64,000 bases of DNA from Martinezella lusitana. GTDB taxonomy: Bacteria > Pseudomonadota > Alphaproteobacteria > Rhizobiales > Rhizobiaceae. Of the stretch, positions 1 to 8,433 are shown in pieces (positions within the stretch are counted from its first letter, which is position 1; each line of letters begins with the position of its first letter). The translations under genes were made by a program, and so were the position numbers. The notes beneath the pieces are model-generated. The model had not been told where the DNA came from, ran no database searches, and saw nothing but the letters and a program-made list of their open reading frames with translations. The DNA lies in the NCBI RefSeq assembly GCF_016901135.1, contig NZ_JAFEVL010000045.1:248001-312000 (forward strand), written 5' to 3'.

Positions 1-93
1 AAGGTGCAGGTCAAGATGGATCGCGACGAGCATGTCTCCATGCTGGAGATCGATGTAGAGATTCCCAGGGACGCAGCCCTTCAGGCTGCCTGA
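1..93 (+). CDS. C-terminal end of an unidentified protein (5' truncated by the window)
   Basis: The first frame is open from base 1 and encodes 30 residues ending in a TGA at 91-93. The tail is charged (KVQVKMDRDEHVSMLEIDVE) and ends in Ala-Leu-Gln-Ala-Ala. It reads like the end of a small beta-rich cytoplasmic domain, but it is too short to assign. The 287 bases between its stop and the next start hold no other gene that I can support. Confidence 0.45.
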   Translation, partial: KVQVKMDRDEHVSMLEIDVEIPRDAALQAA

Positions 94-380
94 CTGAGGC
101 GCGATATCGCGGTTATGCGGGAACGAAGGCGAAGGATTCTCCCTTTTGGCGGATCCTTTGCATTTCCTTGAAGTTCGCTCTTGCAAAATGCGCGATTCGC
201 TATTACTTGCACGCTATCACCTGTATCGATGGCCTGCCGCGCTGACATTTTTGTGTCGACGCGGCGTTCGCTGTCCGGGTTAAAAGCAAGGGCGCTCCCC
301 AGAAATGGGTCGAGCGCCCTTTGCGTTTGTCGGGGTCGAGGCCGCTTTCCTTGTCGGGGTCGATATGCCAGTTTGTAGCC

Positions 381-1181
381 ATGAGGCGGGAGGCTGCAGG
401 CTTGGGCGGATTGAATTCTCTGTGGAATGCTGTGTTCAGATGGCTGCTTGCCGGCATCTTCCTTGCAGCCTGCGCCACTGGTGCCTCGGCCGCGGACCGG
501 ACGATCTATCTGACGTTTGACGATGGCCCCTTGCCGGGGACGAAAAACGTCCTTTCCGTATTGAGTGAGGAAAATGTTCCGGCCGCGATGTTCATGGTCG
601 GCCTGCATGTCGAAACCATCCCCGCGGGCCGCGATTTGCTGGCCGAAGCCAAGGCAATGCCGCTGGTGACTGTCGGCAATCACAGCTACACCCACGCCAA
701 CAATCGCTACAGGCGGTATTACTCCAACACCCAGGCCGTCGTCGCGGATATGCTGCACGCCAACCAGGTGCTCGGCCTCACGCCCGTCGTCCATGCGCGA
801 TTGCCGGGCAGGGACGTCTTTCGGCTTCCGACCGTGTCGAGGGAAGATCTCTCCATCAATGTCGCCCAATGGGAGCGCGAATGGCTGGACTACGAGCTCG
901 TTGCCGAAGCCGGCTTCTATCTCTATGGCTGGGATTTCGAATGGGTGCATAGCGACGATGGCAAGCCGGTCCAATCGGTGGACCATCTGGTCAACGAGAT
1001 CGACCACCTCTTTCAGTATGGCCGCTTCACTCAGCGCGGCAAGATGATCCTGCTCATGCATGATGAGATGTTTCAGGATCAGTTCAACGGGCAGGAAAAC
1101 CTGCAGGCGCTTATCCGCCAGCTCCGCCAGCGCGGCTATGCCTTCGGCGATATCAGGACATACGCGCCGTCAAACCGTTAA
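381..1181 (+). CDS. Exported polysaccharide deacetylase (NodB homology domain), possible lipoprotein
   Basis: This is a predicted metal-dependent carbohydrate N- or O-deacetylase of the NodB/CE4 fold. From the ATG at 381 there is an N-terminal hydrophobic leader that contains Leu-Ala-Ala-Cys, a lipobox-like string, followed by an Ala-Ser-Ala signal-peptidase-I-like site, so the protein is exported or lipid-anchored. The CE4 motifs are visible: TFDDGP near residue 50, HSYTH (the two metal-binding histidines) near residue 100, an Arg-Leu-Pro-Gly string in place of the usual RxP motif, and LLMHD near the C-terminus. An in-frame ATG at 321 would give 20 more N-terminal residues, but the leader starts more naturally at 381. 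The substrate is unknown. The gene is convergent with the TetR gene downstream. Confidence 0.82.
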   Translation: MRREAAGLGGLNSLWNAVFRWLLAGIFLAACATGASAADRTIYLTFDDGPLPGTKNVLSVLSEENVPAAMFMVGLHVETIPAGRDLLAEAKAMPLVTVGNHSYTHANNRYRRYYSNTQAVVADMLHANQVLGLTPVVHARLPGRDVFRLPTVSREDLSINVAQWEREWLDYELVAEAGFYLYGWDFEWVHSDDGKPVQSVDHLVNEIDHLFQYGRFTQRGKMILLMHDEMFQDQFNGQENLQALIRQLRQRGYAFGDIRTYAPSNR

Positions 1182-1202
1182 GCGCCCCAAACACGCGTAG
1201 CG

Positions 1203-1805
1203 CTACCGCGCCGCGGCCCCTGCCGCGACCGTCAGGATGAAGTCGTCGAGTTCCCGTTCCAGGCTTTCGACGGGCAGGCCGACGAAGCGCCCTTCGAGGC
1301 TGATGCTGACGACGCCATGCACCGCTCCGAACAGCGTTCGGGCACGAATGGCGCGGGCAGTCTCCGACATGCCGGGCTGCAGCTCGGCAAGCGGTTCGGC
1401 GATGATGCCCATCAGGAACATATGTTCTTCCAGATGCCATTCGGGGGTGGGGCGTTCGTCCGGTGGGCGATGGTCGAAGAGCGCCTTCCACAGATTGCGG
1501 TTGGTGAGTGCGAATCGCAGATAGCCGCGTGCAAGGTTGCGCAGCCGATCCGCCGGCGTGCGGTCCTTGACCTCCGCCAGGGCGAGAGAGGCTTCCAGCA
1601 CTTTCAACGTCGCCGAATTGACGTGGATGACGAGATCGTCGAGATCGGCAAAGACGGTGTAGAGCCCTCCGAGAGCGCAGCCGACATCCTGCGTGACATC
1701 GCGCGCCCGCAGGTTGGAGAGACCATCGGCTGCGATGCGATGGCGCGCCGCCTCGATCAGCCGCAGCTTCAAATCCTCGCGCTTTTCCTGGGTTTTTCTC
1801 GCCAT
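1203..1805 (-). CDS. TetR-family repressor of the divergent pspA-like operon
   Basis: The 200-residue protein has an N-terminal helix-turn-helix (about residues 10-60, with an Ala-Ala-Arg-His...Gly-Leu-Ser-Asn-Leu-Arg-Ala-Arg-Asp-Val pattern) and a C-terminal ligand-binding domain typical of TetR/AcrR regulators of the WHG-domain type. The ATG at 1805 was chosen over an upstream extension because the HTH begins right after it and the intergenic region would otherwise be coded. The gene is divergent from the PspA-like gene, and the 111-base gap holds three copies of one palindrome, so autoregulation and repression of the stress operon are likely. The inducer is unknown. Confidence 0.88.
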   Translation of the reverse strand: MARKTQEKREDLKLRLIEAARHRIAADGLSNLRARDVTQDVGCALGGLYTVFADLDDLVIHVNSATLKVLEASLALAEVKDRTPADRLRNLARGYLRFALTNRNLWKALFDHRPPDERPTPEWHLEEHMFLMGIIAEPLAELQPGMSETARAIRARTLFGAVHGVVSISLEGRFVGLPVESLERELDDFILTVAAGAAAR

Positions 1806-1827
1806 TAACCATTCCAATCTGATTTTT

Positions 1828-1899
1828 TGAACATCGTTCAAAATTGTTCTTGAACGATGTTCATGATTCTGGCATACCTTGCTTCGTGAACATCGTTCA
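1828..1899. promoter_or_regulatory. Triple operator TGAACATCGTTCA between tetR-like and pspA-like genes
   Basis: Three copies of a 13-base near-palindrome, TGAACATCGTTCA, lie at 1828-1840, 1851-1863 (reverse orientation, TGAACGATGTTCA) and 1887-1899. The GAAC/GTTC arms are exact in every copy. They cover the only promoter space between the two divergent genes, the usual arrangement for a TetR repressor that controls itself and its neighbour. Assignment to this TetR protein is inference from position. Confidence 0.85.
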
Positions 1900-1916
1900 T
1901 AAACGGGAGACGACAA

Positions 1917-2606
1917 ATGTTCAATGTAATTCTGACGCTGATCCGCGGTCGGGCTTATGATGCGGAGCAGGCATTTATCGATCGCAATGCCGTGCCTCTG
2001 CTTGCCCAGCAGATCCGTGATGCTGCCGGCGCCATTCAGTCGGCGCGGCGGGCGGTGGCAATCGCCGTCGCACAGAATGAGCAGGAAAAGAGCCAGCATG
2101 CGGCGATTGCCGGTCGCATCGCGGATCTGGAGACCCGGGCCGTCGCTGCATTGCAAAAGGGTAATGACGAACTCGCCCGGCAAGCGGCCGAGGCGATTGC
2201 TGAGCTCGAAGCCGAGCGCGATGCTTCCGAGAAGGCGCAGGCGCAATTCACCCAGACGATCGGCAGGCTCAAGGCAACCGTTCGCGCATCCGAAGCGCGA
2301 CTGCAGGAATTGCAGCGCGGCGAACGGCTGGCGCGCGCCACCGAGCAGACACAGAAGCTTAATGCAGCCTGCGATGACAACTCCGGCTTGGCGACCTTGG
2401 ACGAGGCAGAGGAAACGCTTGCCCGCCTTCGTGCCTATCAGGATCGCTGCGAAATTGCCGCGTCAGCCTTGAAGGAAATGGACGCCGCAAACCGGCCCGC
2501 AATCGTCATCGAAAAACTCGCCAATGCCGGCTGCGGCGCACCCATTGGCCCATCGGCCGACGACGTGCTTGCCCGCCTGCGCGAGCGCCTGAATTCAGCA
2601 GCCTGA
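1917..2606 (+). CDS. PspA/IM30-family membrane-stress protein
   Basis: The 229-residue protein is almost entirely alpha-helical and rich in Ala, Glu, Gln and Arg, with an amphipathic N-terminal helix (MFNVILTLIRGRAYDAEQAF) and a long coiled coil from about residue 30 to 200. That is the PspA/IM30/Vipp1 layout. Such proteins assemble on the inner leaflet of the cytoplasmic membrane, stabilise damaged bilayers and support the proton motive force. It is the first gene of a two-gene operon, 26 bases before the YiaA/B-like gene, behind the triple TetR operator. Control by TetR instead of PspF is a difference from the enterobacterial system. Confidence 0.85.
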   Translation: MFNVILTLIRGRAYDAEQAFIDRNAVPLLAQQIRDAAGAIQSARRAVAIAVAQNEQEKSQHAAIAGRIADLETRAVAALQKGNDELARQAAEAIAELEAERDASEKAQAQFTQTIGRLKATVRASEARLQELQRGERLARATEQTQKLNAACDDNSGLATLDEAEETLARLRAYQDRCEIAASALKEMDAANRPAIVIEKLANAGCGAPIGPSADDVLARLRERLNSAA

Positions 2607-2632
2607 AATCAAACACACAAGAGGACACGATC

Positions 2633-2914
2633 ATGAACGACAGCTTCCAGAAACATTCCCAGGCTTGGGTCAGCTTTTCCTATGTCTCCTTCGCCGCCGC
2701 CGCATTTATGCTCTTCGTCGGCCTATACATGATGCCGATCGACCTTTGGGGCAAAGGCTATCTCGCCATGGGCATCCTGATGCTGGTACAGACGACGGTC
2801 AACGTTACCAAGACGGTTCGCGATAATAGCGAAGCCGACAAGCTGATCCGCAAGGTTGAGGACGCCCGCACCGAGAAGCTGCTCGTTAAGTTCAATCGTG
2901 ACGGTCAAGACTAA
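2633..2914 (+). CDS. YiaA/YiaB-family two-helix inner membrane protein
   Basis: The 93-residue protein has two predicted membrane helices (about residues 12-32 and 42-60) joined by a short Met-Pro-Ile-Asp-Leu-Trp-Gly loop, then a charged cytoplasmic tail with Arg-Asp-Asn-Ser-Glu-Ala-Asp. This matches the YiaA/B two-helix domain. A good ribosome binding site (AGAGGA) precedes the ATG. It is co-transcribed with the PspA-like gene, which suggests it is a membrane partner in the same envelope-stress response. Its molecular role is not established. Confidence 0.85.
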   Translation: MNDSFQKHSQAWVSFSYVSFAAAAFMLFVGLYMMPIDLWGKGYLAMGILMLVQTTVNVTKTVRDNSEADKLIRKVEDARTEKLLVKFNRDGQD

Positions 2915-2925
2915 CCTTTATTAAC

Positions 2926-2979
2926 GACGCCGCAGAGTTGTATTCGCGCTTAACCTTTGCGTAACCACTCTGTGGCGTC
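2926..2979 (+). other. Inverted repeat (13-base arms) upstream of the acyltransferase gene
   Basis: GACGCCGCAGAGT at 2926-2938 pairs with ACTCTGTGGCGTC at 2967-2979, with a single G-U wobble and a 28-base loop. It sits between the yiaA-like stop and the next start and is followed by TTGTTC. It could be a weak terminator for the psp-like operon or a leader structure of the downstream gene. Confidence 0.45.
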
Positions 2980-3004
2980 TTGTTCACTGAACAAGGCGAA
3001 CGTC

Positions 3005-6000
3005 ATGCAAACCCATTTAATGAGATCGAGGAAATTCGCGCCGCTGTTCTGGACGCAGTTCCTCACCGCCTTCAACGATAATTTTCTCAAGCAGACTTTG
3101 ATTTTCGTCATTCTGGCGCAGATGGCAGCCGAAGGCGCCGCGCTCGTGACGCTGGCAGGCGGCATCTTCATCGTGCCGTTCCTGCTGCTTTCGGCGATTG
3201 CCGGCGAGCTTGCCGATAAATACGACAAGGCCAAGATAGCCGAGCTGCTGAAGCGCTGCGAACTCGTCGTCGCAGCCATCTCCGTCGTGGGCATTGCCTT
3301 TTCGTCCATCTGGATCCTGATGTTCGCCCTTTTCGGCTTCGGCGTCATCTCCTCCCTCTTTGGACCGATCAAATACGGCATCCTGCCAGATCACCTCGCA
3401 AGCAGGGACCTTCCAAAGGCGAATGCCTGGATCGAGGGCGGAACCTTCATCGCCATTCTCACCGGCACGATGGTCTCGGCCGTCGCCTTCCGGCAGGGGG
3501 ACAACGTCTGGATCTTCGGCCCAATGATGATGGGGCTTTCCGTCCTCTGCTGGTTTGCCGCGCGCATGATCCCCTCAACCGGCTCCAAGGCGCCCGATCT
3601 CGTCGTCGACGTCAATGTCGTCCGCTCCAGTTACAGGCTTGTCAACGAGCTTCGTGCAGACAGCCGCATCTGGCGCGCGTCGCTGATGAACTGCTGGTTC
3701 TGGTTCGTCGGCGCCTTCATCATGTCGATGCTGCCGATCATGGTGACCGACATCCTCGGCGGCTCGGAAATCGTCGTTCCCGCCTATCTGGCGATCTTCG
3801 CAATCTCCGTCGCCATCGGTTCCGCCATCGCCGGATGGATGGCTGCCGGCCGCATTGTGCTTCTGCCGGCTCCGATCGGCATGCTGATCGTCGCACTCTT
3901 CGGTCTCGATCTCGCCTGGAACCTTTGGGGTCTTCAGTCCAGCTCGCATGCCGAGTCCATTCTCGCGTTCTTCGAAGGGCCGAAGACGATCCGCGTCGCC
4001 ATCGATCTGGCCGGCATGGCAATCGGCGGTGCTTTCCTCGCGGTCCCGACCTTTGCCGCGATGCAGAGCTGGGCGAATGAAGACCGCCGCGCCCGCGTCA
4101 TCGGCGCCGCAAACGTGCTGTCCGCTCTCTTCATCGCGGTCGGCCTGGCGCTGGTGGCTGTGCTGCAGGCCATCGGCTTGTCGATCCCAGTGATCGTCCT
4201 CAGCATCTCGGCGCTCAACGTCGTGATCGCCTGGGTCATGCTGGTGACGCTGCCGACCAATGCCTTCCGCGATTTCATCTCCATCATCTTCCGCGCGTTC
4301 ATGCGGCTGGAAGTCGAGGGTCTGGAAAACATTCGTAAGGCCGGGCCGGCGCCGATCATCGCCCTCAATCACGTAAGCCTGCTCGACGGCGCGCTGGCGC
4401 TTGCCATCACCGAAGAAGAGCCGGTGTTTGCGATCGACTATGCCTTTGCCAGGAAGTGGTGGGTGCGTCCTCTGCTGAAGAGGTGCAAGTTCCTGCCGCT
4501 CGATCCGACGAAGCCGATGGCCACGCGCTCCCTGATCAAGGTCATCCAGGACGGCAGCCCGGTCGGTATCTTCCCCGAAGGGCGCCTGACGGTCACCGGT
4601 ACGTTGATGAAGGTCTATGACGGTGCGGCCATGGTCGCCGACAAGACTGGCGCGATGATCGTGCCTGTTCGTATCGACGGTCTGGAAAAGAGCTATGCCT
4701 CCTATCTGACGGCGAGCCATGTGCGCCGCCGCCTTTTCCCCAAGGTCAAGGTGACGATCCTCGAACCGGTAAGGCTCGATGTTTCCCCAGAGCTCAAGGG
4801 CCGTAAACGGCGCATTGCGGCCGGTGCCGCACTCTATCAGATCATGTCGGCGCTGATGTTCCGCACGGCGGATACCGATAATACCGTCCTCGGTCGCGTC
4901 ATCGAAACCGCCCATGAACATGGCGGCAAGAAGCTCGCCGTCGAGGATCCGCTCGCCGGCAAGCTGTCCTATGCCAAGCTGCTCACCGGTGCCGCGGTGC
5001 TGGGTGCGAAGTTCAAGAAGATGTTCCCCAATGAAAAGACGCTCGGCGTCATGCTGCCGAACGCCAACGGCACGGCGGCGACCGTGCTCGGCGTCATGTC
5101 GGCGGGGAAGGTACCGGCCATGCTCAACTTCACGGCGGGCGCGGCCAATATCCTGTCGGCCTGCAGGACATCAGAGGTCAAACACGTCCTGTGCTCACGT
5201 GCCTTCGTCACGCAGGCCAAGCTCGGCCCTGTGGTCGAGGAGCTGCAAAAGGAAGTGACCTTTGTCTGGCTCGACGAGTTGCGCACCCAGATCACATTCC
5301 TCGACAAGATTTTCGGCCTCATCCGCAAATATCGGCCGCTGGTCAAGCGCAGTGCCGACGATCCGGCTGTGATCCTCTTCACCTCGGGTTCGGAAGGTGC
5401 GCCGAAGGGCGTAGTGCTCACCCACCGCAACATCCTATCGAACGCAGCCCAGGCGGCCTCGCGCATCGATTTCCATCCGGGCGACAAGGTGTTCAACATC
5501 CTCCCGATGTTCCATTCCTTCGGCCTGACGGCCGGCACCATCCTGCCGCTGGTCTCGGGCGTGCCGATCTTCCTCTATCCGTCGCCGCTGCATTATCGCA
5601 TCGTGCCGGAGCTGATTTACGTCTCGAACGCCACCATCGTTTTCGGCACGGATACGTTCCTGAACGGCTATGCCCGTACTGCTCATCCGTACGATCTGAG
5701 GTCGATCCGCTATATCTTCTCCGGCGCCGAACCGGTGAAGGCCTCGACCCGCGAGGTCTATATGGAGAAGTTCGGCCTGCGTATCCTGGAAGGCTATGGG
5801 GTCACCGAGGCAGCTCCGGTCATCTCGCTGAACACGCCGATGTATAATCGCTCGGGAACCGTCGGCAAGATCATGCCGGGCATGGAATGGAAGCTGGAGC
5901 CGGTTCCCGGTATTGATGAGGGCGGGCGTCTGCTCATTCGCGGCGCCAATGTGATGGCCGGCTATATGCGCGCCGACAATCCCGGCGTCATCGAACCGCT

Positions 6001-6400
6001 GCCGGATGGCTGGCACGATACCGGCGATATCGTCACCATCGATGAGGATGGTTTCGTTAAGATCCGCGGCCGCGCCAAGCGCTTCGCCAAGATTGGCGGC
6101 GAGATGATCTCGCTTGCCGCCGTGGAGACGCTTGCCGCCCAGCTCTGGCCGGGCGCGCTCAGCGTCGTCTCGGCTGTGCCCGACGCCAAGAAGGGCGAAC
6201 GCGTCGTCCTCCTGACCGATCAGCCGAACGCCACGCGAAGCGAGTTCCTGGCCTTTGCCAAATCGAAGGGCGCAACCGAGATGATGGTTCCGGCCGAAGT
6301 GACCGTCGGCAAGGTCCCCGTCCTCGGCTCCGGCAAGATCGATTTCGTCACGGCACGCGCCTTGGCCCTGGAAGGTCTTTCAGAGTCGCAGGCGGCTTGA
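3005..6400 (+). CDS. aas: Three-domain lysophospholipid transporter / acyltransferase / acyl-ACP synthetase (Aas-like)
   Basis: The 1131-residue protein carries three functions that act in 2-acyl-glycerophospholipid recycling. Residues about 1-400 form an LplT-type major-facilitator domain with about 12 membrane helices. A PlsC-type acyltransferase domain follows, with the HX4D motif at about 456-461 (His-Val-Ser-Leu-Leu-Asp) and FPEGR at about 523. Residues about 640-1130 are an AMP-forming acyl-activating domain with the TSGSEGAPKG phosphate-binding loop near 793 and GYGVTE further on. In E. coli LplT and Aas are separate proteins; here they are one chain. The ATG at 3005 is preferred over a TTG at 2957 because AAGG precedes it and the first helix starts just after. 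A strong terminator follows. Confidence 0.9.
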   Translation: MQTHLMRSRKFAPLFWTQFLTAFNDNFLKQTLIFVILAQMAAEGAALVTLAGGIFIVPFLLLSAIAGELADKYDKAKIAELLKRCELVVAAISVVGIAFSSIWILMFALFGFGVISSLFGPIKYGILPDHLASRDLPKANAWIEGGTFIAILTGTMVSAVAFRQGDNVWIFGPMMMGLSVLCWFAARMIPSTGSKAPDLVVDVNVVRSSYRLVNELRADSRIWRASLMNCWFWFVGAFIMSMLPIMVTDILGGSEIVVPAYLAIFAISVAIGSAIAGWMAAGRIVLLPAPIGMLIVALFGLDLAWNLWGLQSSSHAESILAFFEGPKTIRVAIDLAGMAIGGAFLAVPTFAAMQSWANEDRRARVIGAANVLSALFIAVGLALVAVLQAIGLSIPVIVLSISALNVVIAWVMLVTLPTNAFRDFISIIFRAFMRLEVEGLENIRKAGPAPIIALNHVSLLDGALALAITEEEPVFAIDYAFARKWWVRPLLKRCKFLPLDPTKPMATRSLIKVIQDGSPVGIFPEGRLTVTGTLMKVYDGAAMVADKTGAMIVPVRIDGLEKSYASYLTASHVRRRLFPKVKVTILEPVRLDVSPELKGRKRRIAAGAALYQIMSALMFRTADTDNTVLGRVIETAHEHGGKKLAVEDPLAGKLSYAKLLTGAAVLGAKFKKMFPNEKTLGVMLPNANGTAATVLGVMSAGKVPAMLNFTAGAANILSACRTSEVKHVLCSRAFVTQAKLGPVVEELQKEVTFVWLDELRTQITFLDKIFGLIRKYRPLVKRSADDPAVILFTSGSEGAPKGVVLTHRNILSNAAQAASRIDFHPGDKVFNILPMFHSFGLTAGTILPLVSGVPIFLYPSPLHYRIVPELIYVSNATIVFGTDTFLNGYARTAHPYDLRSIRYIFSGAEPVKASTREVYMEKFGLRILEGYGVTEAAPVISLNTPMYNRSGTVGKIMPGMEWKLEPVPGIDEGGRLLIRGANVMAGYMRADNPGVIEPLPDGWHDTGDIVTIDEDGFVKIRGRAKRFAKIGGEMISLAAVETLAAQLWPGALSVVSAVPDAKKGERVVLLTDQPNATRSEFLAFAKSKGATEMMVPAEVTVGKVPVLGSGKIDFVTARALALEGLSESQAA

Positions 6401-6420
6401 GGCTTCACGTCTAAACGAAT

Positions 6421-6452
6421 GGGCGGTCGGCGGCTCAAGCCATCGACCGCCC
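6421..6452 (+). terminator. Rho-independent terminator after the aas-like gene
   Basis: GGGCGGTCG (6421-6429) pairs with CGACCGCCC (6444-6452) around a 14-base loop and is followed by TTTGCT. It lies 21 bases past the aas-like stop and just before the convergent histidine kinase gene. Confidence 0.7.
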
Positions 6453-6477
6453 TTTGCTATCGACGTCTGATCAAACG

Positions 6478-7494
6478 TCACGAGACATGCGGCTGGATGA
6501 TCTGAAACGTCGTGCCGTCATCGCCGCTCTCCAGCAACTCGATGCTGCCGCCATGCGAGGCGAGCATTGCCCGGACGATGCCAAGGCCCATGCCGGTGCC
6601 GCCCTCTTCCCGGCGCGTCGAAAAGAACGGTTCGAAGATGCGCTCGCGATTGCCTTCGGCAATACCGGAGCCATTGTCGCGAATTTGGATCGTCAGCTTA
6701 CGCCCGTCGGTCGCCGTCTTGATCTCGAGTATAGTCGCGCCGTTTTGAGAGGCATTTTCGGCCAGATTGGCAAAAATGATGCCGGCGACCTCGCTGGGCA
6801 GAGCAATCGCGCTTTCGGTACTTCCGTCATCGATGACAGCCAATTGGCGGAAGTTCCGGGCCAGCTGGGCGACGATGTCCCCGATGTTGCTCAGGCCCGG
6901 CTCGGATGGCAGTTCGGCCTTCGCCAGATCGCGCAGGCGTGACAACAGCGTGTCCAGGCGTTCGGTATCCGCGATGATATTGGCGAGGAAACGGTTCCGC
7001 TGCGCTTGGCTCATCGGGTGTTCCTCGTCATCGTCGCGCAGCAGTTCCGCAGCACCCTTGATCGAGGTAAGGGGGGATTTCAGCTCGTGCGAGACGTGCG
7101 CCGCGAAGGAGCGGACATGGTCGGAATGATCGACCAGCTTGCCGGCAAGGTCGAGAAAGCTCTGCGAGAGTGTCGCCACCTCACGCGTGCCGTAGTTGTC
7201 GAGCGGCCGGATCGCAGCTCTTCCGCCGCGGGCGATTTCCTCCGTTCGAGCGATCAGCGCATTGATGGGCACGGTCAGCGTACGGGTCAGCACATAGGCG
7301 ACCACGAGGGTCAGGATCAGAACGACGGCCAGAGTAGCGATTTCGGCCGGCGCCATAGCGCCGGATGCGGCCCGCACCGCGCGAAACCAGATGACGGTCA
7401 GCACCGGAAGCGTCATTACGGTCAGAAGCACGGCATAGACGATGAGGTAGAGCGGTGGCCGCCACTTCGGCCTCACTTGGGGAGTGCGCATCAT
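6478..7494 (-). CDS. Sensor histidine kinase
   Basis: The 338-residue membrane kinase has two N-terminal membrane helices (about 15-36 and 51-69) with a very short periplasmic loop, a HAMP linker (about 70-122), a HisKA dimerisation domain with phospho-acceptor His136 in HVSHELKSPL, and an HATPase_c domain with N box (NLAENA), G1 (DNGSGI), F box (FEPFFS) and G2 (GTGMGLGI). The small sensory loop suggests sensing within or at the membrane. The start ATG at 7494 overlaps the response-regulator stop as ATGA, so the two are translationally coupled. The ELKSPL box resembles CreC-type kinases, but the signal is not known. Confidence 0.93.
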   Translation of the reverse strand: MMRTPQVRPKWRPPLYLIVYAVLLTVMTLPVLTVIWFRAVRAASGAMAPAEIATLAVVLILTLVVAYVLTRTLTVPINALIARTEEIARGGRAAIRPLDNYGTREVATLSQSFLDLAGKLVDHSDHVRSFAAHVSHELKSPLTSIKGAAELLRDDDEEHPMSQAQRNRFLANIIADTERLDTLLSRLRDLAKAELPSEPGLSNIGDIVAQLARNFRQLAVIDDGSTESAIALPSEVAGIIFANLAENASQNGATILEIKTATDGRKLTIQIRDNGSGIAEGNRERIFEPFFSTRREEGGTGMGLGIVRAMLASHGGSIELLESGDDGTTFQIIQPHVS

Positions 7495-8195
7495 GCGCCT
7501 TCCTCCACGCCTGATGTCAGCTTGAAGCCGATGCCGTGTACAGTGGCGATGATGCCCTTGCCGCCGGCTGCGGAGAGCTTGGCGCGGATATTGCGGATAT
7601 GGCTGTCGATGGTGCGGTCGGCGACCTGAATATCCACCCCATAGGCAGCCTCCATGAGCTGATCGCGGTTGAACACGATCTCGGGACGCGACAGCAGCGT
7701 GTCGAGGATGGCGAATTCGAGCGCGGTCAAAGCCAGCGGCGTATCGGCGAAGGTCGCGGTCCTGCCCCCACGATTGAGCCGCAGCAAGCCGACGGACACG
7801 GAACCTTCCCTGGCATCCGGCTCGGCGCCGTGCCCGCAACGTTTCAGGATGGTCTTGACGCGGGCGACCAGTTCGCGCGGGCTGAAGGGCTTGGTGACAT
7901 AATCGTCGCCACCGATCTCGAGGCCGAGGATCCGGTCTATTTCCTCGTCGCGCGCCGAGAGAAACAGGATCGGGAGATTGGATGTCCTGCGGATCCGGCG
8001 GCAGACCTCAAGTCCATCCATCTCGGGCATGCCGACATCGAGCACGATCAGGTCGATACCGCCCCGATGAAAGGCCATCATGGCCTCAGTGCCGTTACGG
8101 GCTGTTGTCGTCGTCATGCCGGCACGATCGAGCGCGAAACAGATCACGTCGCGGATGTTGGGTTCGTCGTCGACGACGAGGATGCGCTTGATCAT
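7491..8195 (-). CDS. OmpR-family response regulator
   Basis: The 234-residue protein has a receiver domain (residues 1-115) with the acidic pair Asp9-Asp10, phospho-acceptor Asp53 in VLDVGMPEMDG, and Lys in TKPF, then a winged-helix Trans_Reg_C domain (about 135-230) with the typical LTALEF and DSHIRNIRAKL strings. It is the first gene of a two-gene operon with the kinase downstream. The start at 8195 gives the canonical MIKRILVVDDE opening; longer upstream extensions would add non-conserved residues. Target genes cannot be read from the window. Confidence 0.93.
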   Translation of the reverse strand: MIKRILVVDDEPNIRDVICFALDRAGMTTTTARNGTEAMMAFHRGGIDLIVLDVGMPEMDGLEVCRRIRRTSNLPILFLSARDEEIDRILGLEIGGDDYVTKPFSPRELVARVKTILKRCGHGAEPDAREGSVSVGLLRLNRGGRTATFADTPLALTALEFAILDTLLSRPEIVFNRDQLMEAAYGVDIQVADRTIDSHIRNIRAKLSAAGGKGIIATVHGIGFKLTSGVEEGA

Positions 8196-8241
8196 GCGGA
8201 GCCTGCTTTGGTTCTCTTGCTCGTTTTTCTTCGTTTCGGCC

Positions 8242-8433
8242 TCATCTTGCAAGGGTTGTGTGGTCGCGAAGATAGCGATCGAGGCGGGCGGCGCGGAAAG
8301 TCCAGCTTCTCCAGTCGCGCGGCCGCTGCCATTCGTCCCAGGCAAGCGCGACGAGTGTGATCAATATGAGGGGTCTGCGGTTGGGGTTGCTTGTGAGGTT
8401 GGTCGGTTGAGCCGGTATATCCGAAACACTCAT
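8242..8433 (-). CDS. Small hypothetical protein with one hydrophobic segment
   Basis: This 63-residue frame has a plausible ribosome binding site, GGGGAG, about 9 bases before its ATG at 8433. It has a hydrophobic stretch (residues about 21-31, LILITLVALAW) followed by a Trp/Arg-rich tail (WDEWQRPRDW). It lies upstream of the response regulator on the same strand. I do not recognise the family, and a shadow frame cannot be excluded. Confidence 0.35.
   Translation of the reverse strand: MSVSDIPAQPTNLTSNPNRRPLILITLVALAWDEWQRPRDWRSWTFRAARLDRYLRDHTTLAR

Noticed and set aside
81..1061. Open minus-strand frame of 326 codons opposite the deacetylase
   Set aside because: It is the antisense shadow of the plus-strand gene, which has CE4 motifs; the translated frame shows no family pattern.
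3575..4921. 448-codon minus-strand frame inside the aas-like gene
   Set aside because: High-GC antisense shadow with His/Arg/Asp-rich composition; the plus-strand frame has three recognisable domains.
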